Below the pieces are notes generated by a model that made no database searches, had not been told where the DNA came from, and was given only the letters and a program-made list of their open reading frames with translations. A DNA stretch of 64,000 bases, taken from Streptomyces sp. TLI_053 (lineage in GTDB: Bacteria > Actinomycetota > Actinomycetes > Streptomycetales > Streptomycetaceae). Positions 8,761-20,900 of this stretch are shown piece after piece; position 1 is the first letter of the stretch; each line of letters begins with the position of its first letter. The DNA is taken from assembly GCF_900105395.1 (NCBI RefSeq), contig NZ_LT629775.1, positions 3,742,001 through 3,806,000 of the forward strand, given 5' to 3'. The translations under genes and the position numbers were made by a program.

Positions 8761-10362
8761 TCAGGCGCCGAGGTCGACCGAACGCGCGAAGCGGGCACCG
8801 ATCTCGGCCGCGATCGCCGCCAGCACCTCCTGCGGGATCTCGCTGTCCACGGTGAGGGAGGCGAGCGCGCCGCTGCCGTCGCGGGCGACCTGCATGCCGG
8901 CGATGTTGATGCCGGCGTCGCCGAGGTGGCGGCCGAGGACGCCGACCACGCCGGGCCGGTCCTCGTACTTGAAGAAGGCCATGTGGTCGGTGAGCGCCAC
9001 GTCCACGTCGAAGGCGTCCACACCGACGATCTTCTGGACCTGCTTGGGGCCGGCCAGCGTGCCGGAGATGGCGATCTCCTCGCCGTCCGCGAGGGTGCCG
9101 CGCACGGTGATGACGTTGCGGTGCTCGGGGCTCTCGCTGGAGGTGGTCAGCCGCACCTCGACACCGCGCTCCTGGGCGAACAGCGGGGCGTTGACGTAGG
9201 ACACCGTCTCCGCCACGACGTCCTCGAACACACCCTTGAGGGCGGACAGTTCGAGCACCTTGACGTCGTGCTGGGTGATCTCGCCGCGCACCTCGACGTC
9301 GAGCCGGACGGCGACCTCGCCCGCCAGCGCGGTGAAGATCCGGCCGAGCTTCTCGGCCAGCGGCAGGCCCGGCCGGACGTCCTCGGCGATCACGCCGCCC
9401 TGGACGTTGACCGCGTCCGGCACCAGCTCGCCGGCCAGCGCCAGGCGGACCGACTTCGCGACGGCGATGCCGGCCTTCTCCTGGGCCTCGTCGGTGGAGG
9501 CGCCCAGGTGCGGGGTGGCCACCACGTTGTCGAGGGCGAACAGCGGCGAGTCGGTGCACGGCTCCTTGGCGTACACGTCCAGACCGGCGCCGGCCACCCG
9601 GCCGTCGCGCAGGGCGCTGAGCAGCGCCGCCTCGTCGACGATGCCGCCGCGGGCGGCGTTGACGATCCGCACCGTCGGCTTGACCTTGTGCAGCGCCTCG
9701 TCGCCGATCAGGCCGATGGTCTCCGGGGTCTTCGGGAGGTGGACGGTGATGAAGTCCGAGACCTCCAGCAGCTCCTCCAGCGAGACCAGCTTGACGCCCA
9801 TCTGCGCGGCGCGGGCGGCCTGGATGTAGGGGTCGTACGCGACGATCTTCATGCCGAACGCGGACATCCGCTGGGCGACCAGGACGCCGATCCGGCCGAG
9901 GCCGACCACGCCGAGGACCTTCTCGCTGAGCTCGACGCCGGTGTACTTGTTGCGCTTCCACTCGCCGCCCTTGAGCGCGGCGTTGGCCGGCGCGATGTTG
10001 CGGGCGACGGAGATCAGCAGGCCGCAGGCGAGTTCGGCGGCGGTGACGATGTTGGAGGTCGGCGCGTTCACGACCATGACGCCGGCCTTGGTGGCGGCGG
10101 AGACGTCCACATTGTCGAGGCCGACGCCGGCGCGGGCGACCACCTTGAGCCTGCGGGCCGCGGCCAGCGCCTCGGCGTCGACCTTGGTGGCGGAGCGGAC
10201 CAGGACGGCGTCCACGTCCGCGATGGCGGTCAGCAGCTCGGTGCGGTCCGCACCGTTGCAGTGCCGGATCTCGAAGTCCGGGCCGAGGGCGTCGACGGTG
10301 GCGGGCGACAGCTCTTCGGCGATCAGTACGACGCCAGATTTCACAGGTGTAGCAGCGCTCAC
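8761..10362 (-). CDS. serA: D-3-phosphoglycerate dehydrogenase
   Basis: First enzyme of serine synthesis: oxidises 3-phosphoglycerate to 3-phosphohydroxypyruvate with NAD+. The 533 aa match the long actinobacterial type. The NAD-binding VVGLGRIG, active-site Arg in NAARGGIVDE and catalytic His in ATPHLGAST are all present. An ASB-type allosteric domain follows (about residues 315-450) and a C-terminal ACT domain (FFKYEDRPGVVGVLGRHLGD), so feedback by serine is plausible. The GTG start at 10362 follows AAGGACA. It lies downstream of ilvC with a terminator between. Confidence 0.97.
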   Translation of the reverse strand: MSAATPVKSGVVLIAEELSPATVDALGPDFEIRHCNGADRTELLTAIADVDAVLVRSATKVDAEALAAARRLKVVARAGVGLDNVDVSAATKAGVMVVNAPTSNIVTAAELACGLLISVARNIAPANAALKGGEWKRNKYTGVELSEKVLGVVGLGRIGVLVAQRMSAFGMKIVAYDPYIQAARAAQMGVKLVSLEELLEVSDFITVHLPKTPETIGLIGDEALHKVKPTVRIVNAARGGIVDEAALLSALRDGRVAGAGLDVYAKEPCTDSPLFALDNVVATPHLGASTDEAQEKAGIAVAKSVRLALAGELVPDAVNVQGGVIAEDVRPGLPLAEKLGRIFTALAGEVAVRLDVEVRGEITQHDVKVLELSALKGVFEDVVAETVSYVNAPLFAQERGVEVRLTTSSESPEHRNVITVRGTLADGEEIAISGTLAGPKQVQKIVGVDAFDVDVALTDHMAFFKYEDRPGVVGVLGRHLGDAGINIAGMQVARDGSGALASLTVDSEIPQEVLAAIAAEIGARFARSVDLGA

Positions 10363-10516
10363 GACAGTGTGTCCTTAACTGTCCGGTTCTCCCCGGATCC
10401 GGGCACGAGGGTGGCCTTGCCGGGCGGGGGGAAGGTGGCATGCCGCGTAGCTAGACGCACGACGCTGTGGGCCTGACGCGCACTCGGAAGTGTATCGACG
10501 GGCTGGGTACCAGGCT

Positions 10517-10549
10517 GCTCCCGTCCGGCAAAATCACCCGGACGGGAGC
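10517..10549 (-). terminator. ilvC operon terminator
   Basis: Perfect 12-bp stem GCTCCCGTCCGG/CCGGACGGGAGC with a 9-nt A-rich loop, 51 nt after the ilvC stop on the minus strand. Confidence 0.8.
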
Positions 10550-10599
10550 CGCCTTGTTGTACAAGGGGGATACAAACCCGCGAGGGCTCCCCCGAGGCC

Positions 10600-12259
<1,660 letters not shown>

Positions 12260-12294
12260 GGGTCGTGGGTTCCCTTGGTCGTTCCGGAAGGGGC

Positions 12295-14148
12295 TCAGTC
12301 GAGGTCGTCGCCGAAGTCGGGACGGACGCCGCGGGCGAACTGGATCTCGTCGTTGCTGGTGCCGGCCGCGACCATCGGCCAGACCATGGCGTCCTGGTGG
12401 ACGATGAAGTCGATGACCACCGGGCGGTCGTCGATCTCCATCGCCTGCTTGATCACCGCGTCGAGGTCCTCGGGGCGCTCGCAGCGCAGACCGACGCAGC
12501 CCATCGCCTCGGCGAGCAGGACGAAGTCGGGGATCCGGGTGCCCTGGGCCGGCGGCTCGATGCCGTCGTGGCCCGGGCCGGCGTGCAGCACGGTGTTGGA
12601 GTAGCGCTGGTTGTAGAACAGCGTCTGCCACTGCCGGACCATGCCCAGCGAGCCGTTGTTGATGACCGCGACCTTGATCGGGATGTCGTTCAGGGCGCAG
12701 GTGACCAGCTCCTGGTTGGTCATCTGGAAGCAGCCGTCGCCGTCGATCGCCCAGACCGCGGCCTCCGGCCGGCCGGCCTTGGCGCCCATCGCGGCCGGCA
12801 CCGCGTAGCCCATGGTCCCGGCGCCGCCGGAGTTGAGCCAGGTGCCCGGCTTCTCGAACCGGATGAACTGCGAGCTCCACATCTGGTGCTGGCCGACGCC
12901 CGCCGCGTAGACGGCGTCCGGGCCGACCAGCCGGCCGATCCGCTCGATCACCTGCTGCGGGGAGAGCTCGCCGCCGGGGGCGGGCTCGTAGCCGACCGGG
13001 TAGGTGGTCTTCCACTCGTCGAGCCGCTCCCACCAGTCGCCGTAGTCGCCCTTGTGGCCGGCGTCGAACTCGGCCTGGACGGCGACGATCAGGTCGGCCA
13101 GCACCTCGCGGGCGTCACCGACGATCGGCACGTCCGCCGGGCGGTTCTTGCCGATCTCGGCTGGGTCGATGTCCGCGTGGACGACCTTGGCGTACGGCGC
13201 GAAGCTGTCCAGCTTGCCGGTGACCCGGTCGTCGAAGCGGGCGCCGAGGGTGAAGAGCAGGTCGGCCTTCTGGAGCGCGGTGACGGCCGGGACGGAGCCG
13301 TGCATGCCGGGCATGCCCAGGTGCTGCGGGTGGCTGTCCGGGAAGGCGCCGAGCGCCATCAGGGTGGTGACGACCGGGGCGCCGGTCAGCTCGGCCAGGA
13401 TGCGCAGCTCGGCCGTGGCGCCGGCCTTGACGACGCCGCCGCCGACGTACAGGACCGGGCGCTTGGCGGTGACCAGCATCTTGGCCGCTTCGCGGATCTG
13501 CTTGGCGTGCGGCTTGGTCACCGGGCGGTAGCCGGGCAGCGAGGTCTCGACCGGCCAGCGGAAGGTGGTGGTGGCCTGCAGGGCGTCCTTGGCGATGTCG
13601 ACCAGGACCGGTCCGGGGCGGCCGGTGGCGGCGATGTGGAACGCCTCGGCGATCACCCGGGGGATCTCGGCCGGGTCGGTGACCAGGTAGTTGTGCTTGG
13701 TGATCGGCATCGTGATGCCGCAGATGTCGGCCTCCTGGAAGGCGTCCGTGCCGATCGCCTTGGAGGTGACCTGGCCGGTGATGGCGACGATCGGCACCGA
13801 GTCCATGTAGGCGTCGGCGATCGGGGTGACCAGGTTGGTCGCACCCGGACCGGAGGTCGCCATGCAGACGCCGACCCGGCCGGTGGCCTGCGCGTAGCCG
13901 GTGGCGGCGTGGCCGGCGCCCTGCTCGTGACGGACCAGGATGTGGCGCACCTTGGTGGAGTCCATCAGCGGGTCGTACGCGGGAAGGATGGCCCCGCCCG
14001 GGATACCGAAGACGGTGTCCGCACCGACGGCCTCCAGCGAGCGGATGAGCGACTGGGCGCCGGTCATGGTCTCGACGACGTGCTGAGGAGCGGGAGCGTG
14101 GGCGGCCGGGGTGTCCCCGCGGCGGGGGGATGCGGCGTGCTCGGTCAT
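12295..14148 (-). CDS. ilvB: Acetolactate synthase catalytic (large) subunit
   Basis: Thiamine diphosphate and FAD enzyme that joins two pyruvates, or pyruvate and 2-oxobutyrate, in the first common step of branched-chain amino acid synthesis. The 617 aa are full length. The catalytic Glu lies in [14 protein letters not shown]; the ThDP motif is [20 protein letters not shown] and continues to [13 protein letters not shown]. It starts with ATG at 14148 and heads the ilvB-ilvN-ilvC operon. A leader peptide and attenuator (14311-14425) lie upstream, so expression should respond to charged branched-chain tRNAs. Confidence 0.97.
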   Translation of the reverse strand: MTEHAASPRRGDTPAAHAPAPQHVVETMTGAQSLIRSLEAVGADTVFGIPGGAILPAYDPLMDSTKVRHILVRHEQGAGHAATGYAQATGRVGVCMATSGPGATNLVTPIADAYMDSVPIVAITGQVTSKAIGTDAFQEADICGITMPITKHNYLVTDPAEIPRVIAEAFHIAATGRPGPVLVDIAKDALQATTTFRWPVETSLPGYRPVTKPHAKQIREAAKMLVTAKRPVLYVGGGVVKAGATAELRILAELTGAPVVTTLMALGAFPDSHPQHLGMPGMHGSVPAVTALQKADLLFTLGARFDDRVTGKLDSFAPYAKVVHADIDPAEIGKNRPADVPIVGDAREVLADLIVAVQAEFDAGHKGDYGDWWERLDEWKTTYPVGYEPAPGGELSPQQVIERIGRLVGPDAVYAAGVGQHQMWSSQFIRFEKPGTWLNSGGAGTMGYAVPAAMGAKAGRPEAAVWAIDGDGCFQMTNQELVTCALNDIPIKVAVINNGSLGMVRQWQTLFYNQRYSNTVLHAGPGHDGIEPPAQGTRIPDFVLLAEAMGCVGLRCERPEDLDAVIKQAMEIDDRPVVIDFIVHQDAMVWPMVAAGTSNDEIQFARGVRPDFGDDLD

Positions 14149-14310
14149 CTGCCTGTCTCTTCTCGGTTCTGGCCGGCCCGGTGGTTTGCGGGCCCCGGGG
14201 GGTCGAGGGTGGGGTCCCGCTTGCGGGCCGATCGCCGGCTCTGCCCCAATCGTCCCTTTCGCGGGGCCACGGGGCCAGGGGTCTTGCGGTGGTGGAACAG
14301 CGTCGGTGCA

Positions 14311-14347
14311 ACAAAAAACCCCTCGTGCCCAAGGGCATGCGAGGGGT
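14311..14347 (-). terminator. ilvB attenuator terminator
   Basis: On the minus strand an 8-bp stem ACCCCTCG/CGAGGGGT, extended by inner TGCCC/GGGCA pairing, is followed by a run of six T's (14313-14318). It lies 36 nt after the leader peptide stop codon and 162 nt before ilvB, exactly the layout of an attenuator. Confidence 0.88.
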
Positions 14348-14383
14348 GGCGCGTCGGTCTGTCACGAACGGGGCAGGGCCCGC

Positions 14384-14425
14384 TCAGCCGACGCGCCCGC
14401 CAAGTACGAGAATTCGGGTGCGCAT
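14384..14425 (-). CDS. ilvB leader peptide (13 aa)
   Basis: The short frame encodes MRTRILVLGGRVG and stops with TGA. Ile, Leu, Val and Leu codons occur in a row (ATT CTC GTA CTT), as expected for control by all three branched-chain amino acids. A strong GGGAGGAAGG ribosome site precedes the ATG. I know near-identical leader peptides upstream of ilvB in other streptomycetes. Stalling here would change folding of the terminator at 14311-14347. Confidence 0.9.
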   Translation of the reverse strand: MRTRILVLGGRVG

Positions 14426-14458
14426 GGCAACGACCTTCCTCCCGTCAAGGGTCGGCTG

Positions 14459-17400
14459 TCAAGCAGGTGGGACGGCCGTCTCGCCATGCGGACCGACTCC
14501 CGGGCCCGCCACGGCCGGGCGTTCAGGCAGGTCGGAGCCGTTGTGGTGGGGCACGGCACGCCCCGCGGCGGCCTCGCCGCGGCCACTCGTCCGGGTGTCC
14601 GCGGCCAGGAAGGCGCGCCGCGCGGGCAGCGGTCCGAGCGGCCTCGGCACCGGGTACGCACGGCGGGCCAGCTCGCGCCGGAGCCGGACCTCGTCCAGCG
14701 GCGCGGAGAACGCCGAACCCTGCACCTGGCGGCAGCCCAGCTCCTGCAGCACGGCCACCTGGCGCGGCAGGTCGACGCCCTCGGCGGCGGTGACCAGCCC
14801 GAGGTCCCGGCCGAGCCGCAGGGCGTGCCCGGCGAGCGTCCGGGCGAGCGCGGACTCGCCCAGGTCCTGGACCAGCGAGCGGTCCAGCTTGAGGGCGTCG
14901 AAGGGGAGCCGGACCAGTGTGCCGAGCGAGCCCCGGCCGGCTCCGAAGCCGGCCAGCGCGGTGCCGACGCCGAGCCGGCGCAGCGCGTCGAGCCGGCGCC
15001 CGAGCTCGTCCGCCAGGTCGTCCGGGCCGGTCCGGGCCACCTCGACGATCAGCTGGCCGCCGGGCAGTCCGCTGTCCCGCAGGGCCGCGACCACCGCCTC
15101 GTAGAGGCCGGGCGCGCAGAGCCGCTCGGCCGACAGCCGGACCGACACCGGGACCGGCGGCGGGACGGCGCGGCCCCGGGCGGGCACACCGCGGCGGAGC
15201 GCGGCGGCGGTCACCGCCTCGCGGACCAACCAGCGGGAGAACCGCGCGGCGGCGTCGCCCGGCTCGGTGGAGCGCAGGAACTCGGCGGGGGTGAGCAGCA
15301 GACCCTGCGCGGAGCGCCAGCGGGCCTGCGCCTCGACGGCGGTGACCGCCCCGGTGCCGAGGTCCACCACGGGCTGGTGGAGCAGGGTGAAGCCGCCCTC
15401 GCGGACGGCCGCGCGGAGCCGTTCGTCCAGTTCGGTGCGGCGCTCCAGGTCGGCGCGCATGGCCGGGGTGTAGAGCATCACCCGGCCCTTGCCCTCGGAC
15501 TTGGCGCGGTACATCGCGAGGTCGGCGTTGCGCATCAGCTCGTCGGCGGCGGCGCGCGGGTCGGCGGCCGGACCGCGTTCCGGGGTGCCGAAGGCGATCC
15601 CGATGCTGGCGGCGACGCTGAGTTCGCTGCCGCCGATCCAGTAGGGCTCGGAGAGCGCGGCGCGCAGCCGTTCGGCGAGCTCCTGGACCTGGAGCCGGCC
15701 GAGCGGGCCGCAGACCAGGGTGGCGAACTCGTCGCCGCCGAAGCGGGCCACGGTGTCCCCGCAGCGGACGGCGCCCTGGAGCCGGCGGGCGGCCTGGACC
15801 AGCAGTTCGTCGCCGACCTGGTGGCCGGCGGTGTCGTTGACCGCCTTGAAGCCGTCCAGGTCGAGGAAGAGCACGGCGACCCCGGAGCCCGCCTCGTCCT
15901 GCGGACCGCGGGCGGCCAGGGCGGCCCGCAGCCGCTGGGTGAACAGCGCCCGGTTGGGCAGGTCGGTGAGCGGGTCGTGGAACGCGTTGTGCTGCAACTG
16001 GGCCTGCAGCATCACCCGTTCGGTGACGTCGCGGCTGTTCAGGATCAGGCCGTCGCGGTACCGGTCGACGGTCGACTCGACGTGCAGCCACTCGCCGCCG
16101 CCGGAGCCGATCCGGCACTCCACCCGGGCCGCGGGCAGCGGCTCGGCGCCCGGGTCGCGGTGGGCGACCAGCCGCCCCCGGGCCAGGAAACGGCGGACCT
16201 CCAGCAGGACCCGGTCGACGTCCTCGGGGTGGATGAGGTCGAGCAGGTTGCCGCCGACGAGTTCCTCCGGGTCGCGCCCGTAGACGCCGAGCGCGGCCGG
16301 GGAGACGTAGGAGAGCACGCCGTTGGCGCCGGCGATCATGATGACGTCGCTGGAGCCCTGCACCAGGGAGCGGAAGTGCGCCTCCTTGTGGGCGAGCTCC
16401 TGGGCCAGCGAGAGGTTGTCGAGCAGCATGATGCCCTGGCGCAGGATCAGCGCCAGGCCGACGGTGCAGGCCGCCGAGGCCACCACCCGGTCCAGCGAGC
16501 GCCCGCCGAGGGCGTTGTAGAGGATCCCGGCGGTGCAGACGGCGGCCGCGGCGTAGGGGGTGAGCGCGCTGAAGGTGGTGGCGACCCGGCGGCGGGGCAT
16601 TCCGCCGAGCGCCGGGTGCTCGCGCAGCGGGCGACGCCAGCGCGGGGACCACGGGGCCCAGGCCAGCAGCAGACTGCCGGCGAACCAGCCGGCGTCCAGC
16701 AGTTCGCCGGAGTGGTAGCTGCTGCGCAGCTCGGGCGAGGTGAACAGGGCGTCGCAGAGCACGGTGACGGCGAGGCCGACCATGGCGGTGTGGACGGCGG
16801 CGCGGTTGCCGTCCCGGCCGCCGAAGCGCAGGCCGACGACCAGTGAGACGAGCAGGATGTCCAGCACCGGGTAGGCCAGGTTGAGGGCCAGCCGCATGGG
16901 GGAGCCGTCCTCGCCGGCGGCGGTCCGGCCGAGGGCGAGGCTCCAGCTGAGGGTGAACAGCGAGCCGGCCACCAGCCAGCCGTCCAGCAGCAGGCAGAGC
17001 CAGCCGGCGGCGGTGCGGGGGCGCTGGGCCAGCACCAGGACGCCGGTGATGGCCAGCGGGGCGAACAGCAGGAAGGCGTACTCGGCCAGCGAGTTGGGCG
17101 GCAGCTGGGTCCGCTCGACCAGCTCGTACCAGCCCCAGGTGCCGTTGCCGAAGGCGACCATGAGCGAGGACAGGCCGAACAGCAGCCAGGCCGGGCGGGC
17201 GTGGCCGCCCACCGTACAGCCGTAGGCGAGACAGGAGAGCGCGGCGGCGAGCGCGGCCGCCGCCAGGCCGAAGTCGCCCATGAAGACGGCGACCTGGCGC
17301 GAGCCCCAGCCGAGCGCGGCACCGAGGGCGTACGCGAGGCAGAGCACGCCGAGGACGGCGCCCGGCAGCTTGCGGCTGCAGAGCGCCCGCCGGAGCGGCC

Positions 17401-17632
17401 CCGGTCTCGTGCCACCGCCGGCCGGGCGGTACGGGGGCGGCCCGCCCGCGCGGGCGCCGCGCGGGGGCGGCCCCGCCTCGGCGGACCCGGTCGCGGCGGA
17501 CCCGGTCGCGGCGGACCGTCTGCGGGCAGGACGGCGTCCGGCGCCTGGGGCCGTCCGGCTCCGGGCAGCACCGCGTCGGTGGAGCTCACTCGGCCTCTCC
17601 CCCTCCGGCCCGGGGCCTCGCGCCCCGGTCAC
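14459..17632 (-). CDS. Membrane-bound PAS-GGDEF-EAL cyclic-di-GMP protein
   Basis: A putative c-di-GMP turnover protein of about 1050 aa. The order is a disordered Pro/Arg/Ala-rich N-terminus, a block of hydrophobic membrane segments (about 16440-17400), a PAS domain (about 16180-16390), a GGDEF domain with intact RFGGDEFA (around 15735), and a C-terminal EAL-like domain. The EAL domain is degenerate: EAQ replaces EAL (about 15335), the LEITE glutamate region reads VEVAR, and DDFG reads AGFG, so phosphodiesterase activity is unlikely while cyclase activity is plausible. The start is uncertain: GTG at 17632 is the upstream in-frame start but has no ribosome site, while a GTG at 17589 with a strong GGGGGAGAGG site is in another frame. 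It lies upstream-adjacent to the ilvB leader; the position next to ilvB is where I recall a Streptomyces diguanylate cyclase gene under BldD control. Confidence 0.85.
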   Translation of the reverse strand: MTGARGPGPEGERPSELHRRGAARSRTAPGAGRRPARRRSAATGSAATGSAEAGPPPRGARAGGPPPYRPAGGGTRPGPLRRALCSRKLPGAVLGVLCLAYALGAALGWGSRQVAVFMGDFGLAAAALAAALSCLAYGCTVGGHARPAWLLFGLSSLMVAFGNGTWGWYELVERTQLPPNSLAEYAFLLFAPLAITGVLVLAQRPRTAAGWLCLLLDGWLVAGSLFTLSWSLALGRTAAGEDGSPMRLALNLAYPVLDILLVSLVVGLRFGGRDGNRAAVHTAMVGLAVTVLCDALFTSPELRSSYHSGELLDAGWFAGSLLLAWAPWSPRWRRPLREHPALGGMPRRRVATTFSALTPYAAAAVCTAGILYNALGGRSLDRVVASAACTVGLALILRQGIMLLDNLSLAQELAHKEAHFRSLVQGSSDVIMIAGANGVLSYVSPAALGVYGRDPEELVGGNLLDLIHPEDVDRVLLEVRRFLARGRLVAHRDPGAEPLPAARVECRIGSGGGEWLHVESTVDRYRDGLILNSRDVTERVMLQAQLQHNAFHDPLTDLPNRALFTQRLRAALAARGPQDEAGSGVAVLFLDLDGFKAVNDTAGHQVGDELLVQAARRLQGAVRCGDTVARFGGDEFATLVCGPLGRLQVQELAERLRAALSEPYWIGGSELSVAASIGIAFGTPERGPAADPRAAADELMRNADLAMYRAKSEGKGRVMLYTPAMRADLERRTELDERLRAAVREGGFTLLHQPVVDLGTGAVTAVEAQARWRSAQGLLLTPAEFLRSTEPGDAAARFSRWLVREAVTAAALRRGVPARGRAVPPPVPVSVRLSAERLCAPGLYEAVVAALRDSGLPGGQLIVEVARTGPDDLADELGRRLDALRRLGVGTALAGFGAGRGSLGTLVRLPFDALKLDRSLVQDLGESALARTLAGHALRLGRDLGLVTAAEGVDLPRQVAVLQELGCRQVQGSAFSAPLDEVRLRRELARRAYPVPRPLGPLPARRAFLAADTRTSGRGEAAAGRAVPHHNGSDLPERPAVAGPGVGPHGETAVPPA

Positions 17633-17749
17633 GGACCACCGGCCGCGCGCCAGGTGGCCGTGCGCGGTGGCCTGGCGCCCCGGCAGGGCGGTGACCCAGG
17701 GGGCGGGGGGCCTGCCGGCCGTCCCGCCACACCGATGTTCCCGTTCGGG

Positions 17750-17778
17750 ACCCTACACCACTCCGGTCACTCAATGAC
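17750..17778 (-). promoter_or_regulatory. Possible promoter and palindromic site before the GGDEF gene
   Basis: On the minus strand TAGGGT (17750-17755) resembles a -10 box, and an interrupted palindrome GTCACTCAATGAC (17766-17778) sits in the -35 region. The location would suit a repressor of the GGDEF gene such as BldD, but the match to a BldD box is loose and the -35 is poor. Confidence 0.3.
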
Positions 17779-17985
17779 ACGCACACTCAACTTAGAGTAA
17801 TGGCCCGGGGGTGGGGAATTGCGTCCGGTTCCGCCGAATCGGTCCGGTTGACAGGGGCGCGCACAAGGGGGCTCACGCAGCGCGCACAGGAGCACGCGGC
17901 AGCGCCCGCCGGGCACCGGCCGTCACGGCCGCGCCCGGGGCGGGCGGCGGACGGGAACGTCCGGGGGCGAGCGGCGGACGGGCCG
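17779..17985. other. Gap between the LuxR and GGDEF genes
   Basis: Apart from the candidate site at 17750-17778, the stretch from about 17633 to 17985 shows no supported gene. Short GC repeats containing GGCGGACGGG occur at 17940-17990 near the stop of the LuxR-type gene and may act as its terminator. A small frame opening at 17800 on the plus strand runs antisense into the LuxR gene and is rejected. Confidence 0.4.
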
Positions 17986-20900
17986 TCAGCCGGCGGCCGG
18001 GGCGAGGTCCTCCGGGAACAGCCGCAGCCGGTGGGCCAGCGCGGCCGCCTCGCCCCGGCCGGCCACCGCGAGCTTGCCGAGGATGTTGGACACGTGCACG
18101 CTCGCGGTCTTCGGCGAGATGTACAGTTCCTCGGCGATCTGCCGGTTGGTGCGCCCCCGGGCGAGCAATCGGAGCACGTCCCGCTCACGGGGGGTGAGGC
18201 CGAGGGATCCACCGGCCGGCAGCGCCGGAGCGGGCGCCGGGCGGTCCGCGACGAGCGGGAGCCCGGCCCGTGCGGCCAGCGCGTCGATCTCGGCCCGCAG
18301 TCCGGCGTCGGACCGGGCGGACGCCAGTTCCCGGGCCTCGCGCAGGAGTTCGGCGCCGGACTCGCGGCGTCCGGCCAGCACCTCGGCCTCGCCGGCCCGC
18401 AGCAGCGCGGCCGCCAGCGGGTACGGCAGCCCGGTCGGGCGCAGCGCCGCGACCGCGACGGCCCACTGCTCCGGGGTGTCCGCCCCCTCGGCGCGGGCCA
18501 GTTCGGCCTCCAGCAGCCGGGCCCAGCCGTGGTGCAGCGGCACGGTCGGGGTCAGCCCGGCCGCCGTCGAGGCGATCCTGGCCAGCACCGCGGCCCGGCC
18601 CCGGTCGGCCTCGGGCAGGCCCCGGCTGTCCGCCTCGGCGGCGGCACCGTCCACCAGCAGCGGATAGAGGTCGGCGAGGTAACCGCAGCGGAGGTCCTCG
18701 TCCAGGGCGGCGATCAGCTCCGCGCGGGCGTCCAACGGGCGGCCGGCCCCGACCGCGACCCGCAGCGCCAGCCGCGCGATCGGGACGGAGTGCTGGAGCT
18801 GGCCGATCCGGTTGGCCGCCCTGGCCTGCGCCAGCATCGCGGCGGCGGTGGGCAGGTCGCCGCGGAGCAGGGCGAGTTCGCCGCGCATCCGGTCCAGGAA
18901 CTCGGCGTGGGTGCCGGTCACACCGATCAGGTGGCACTCGGCGAGCACCTGCTCGGCCTCGTCGATCCGCCCGAGGTCCATCAGCGCCTCGGCGAGGTTC
19001 CCGGTCAGGATGGTGCCGATGTTGCGCTGGAGGCCGTTGCCCCGGGCCGACTCCAGGCCCTCCCGGGCGAGCGCCGCCGCCTCCTCGGCCCGGCCGAGCC
19101 CGCGCTGCATCGAGGACAGGTTGTTGATGCCGCGCAGCAGGACGTCGGGGGCGCCGATCCGCCGGGTGGCCTCGACCGCGGCGGTGAGCTGGGCGACCGC
19201 GGTCTCCGGGTCGGAGTCGAGGTCGTTGCGCAGCCCGCCGAGCGTCATCAGGGCGTGCTGCTCGACCGCGTCGGCGCCCACCTCGCGGGCGATCCGGACC
19301 GCCCGCTCGGCGAGTTCGACCAGCTCGGGCCGGGGGTTGGAGAGCATCCCGCTGCCGGCGCCGAGGGCGAACACCTCGGCCTGGACGGCGGACGGCGGCA
19401 GGTGCTCGACCAGCCGGTGCGCGTACGCGATCTCCTCCTCGTCGCCGGAGCGGCGCAGGTGGCCGAGCATCCGGGCCCGGTTGATCCGGAACCAGGCGGC
19501 GCGGGCCGGGTGCTCGGTCTCGTCTACCAGCTTGAGCGCCCGCTTGGCCAGGCTCAGCCCTCGCTCGCGGTCCCCGCTGCGGCGGGCCGCGACCACCGCC
19601 TCGGCCAGCACGTCGATCAGGCAGAGCCGGTCGCAGTGCTCGTCGTGCCGCTCCACGTCGCAGGAGCAGGGCGGGTAGGTCTCGGCCCAGTCGTGCGGGC
19701 GCAGGGTGTCCGCCAGCACGTCCTCCGGGACCTCGTCCCAGAGCTCCAGGGCCCGTTCCAGCATCCGGAGCTGCTCGGCGAAGGCGTTGCGGCGGCGGGC
19801 GGCCCTGGCGGCCTCCAGGGCGGTCGGCAGGGCCCGGGCCGGGTGGTGCGCGTGGTACCAGTAGTTGGCCAGCCGGGCGGGGCGCACGTCGGAGCCGACC
19901 AGGTGCGGATCGGCCTCCAGCGCGGCGGCGAAGCGCCGGTTGATCCGGTGCCGCTCGCCCGGCAGCAGGTCGTCCGAGACCGCCTCGCGGACCAGCGCGT
20001 GCCGGAACCGGTAGCCGTCGCCGTCGGTGTCCGGGCGCAGGATGTTGGCGCCGACCGCGACCCGGAGCGAGTCGATCAGCTCCTCCTCGTCCTCCAGGAC
20101 GGCGGCGAGCAGGGCGTGCTCGACGTAGGAGCCGCCCTCGGCGGCGATCCGCAGCACCCGCTGGGTCTGCTCGTCCAGCGCCTCGACCCGGACCAGCAGC
20201 ATGTCCCGGAGCGAGTCGGTGAGCCCGGCCGAGCAGCCCTCGCGAAAGGCGGTGGCGAGTTCCTCGACGAAGAAGGGGTTGCCCTCGGAGCGGCGGTGGA
20301 TCCGGTCGACCAGCTCCCGGTCCGGGGCGGCGGTGCCGAGGATGCCGGCCAGCTGCGCGGCCACCTCGCCGGGCCCGAACCGCTCCAGTTCGGCCCGCTG
20401 CACGGTGCGCAGCCGCTCCAGCTCGGCCAGGAACGGCCGCAGCGGGTGGCGGCGGTGCAGGTCGTCGCTGCGGTAGGTGGCGACCAGCAGCACCCGGGAC
20501 CGGTGCAGGGTGCGGACCAGGTAGGCCAGCAGCTCCCGGGTGGAGCGGTCGGACCAGTGGAGGTCCTCGACGGCGAGCACGAGGGTACGGTCCGTGCCGA
20601 GCCGTTCGAACAACCTCGCGGTGTGCTCGAACAGCCGGGCTCGTCCGTACTCGTCGTTGGGTTCGCCGTCGGCCTCGCCGAAGTCCGGCAGCAGCCGGGC
20701 GAGGTGGCCCTCCATCCCGGCCGCGGCCGCCTCCAGTTCGGCGCCCAGGCTCCGGTGCAGCCGGCGCAGCGCGGTGGCCAGCGGCGCGTAGGGCAGCCCC
20801 TCGGCGCCGATCTCCAGGCAGCCGCCGACGGTGGTGACGACGCCGTCCAGGCAGGCCTGGCGGAGGAACTCCTCCAGCAGCCGGGTCTTGCCGACGCCGG

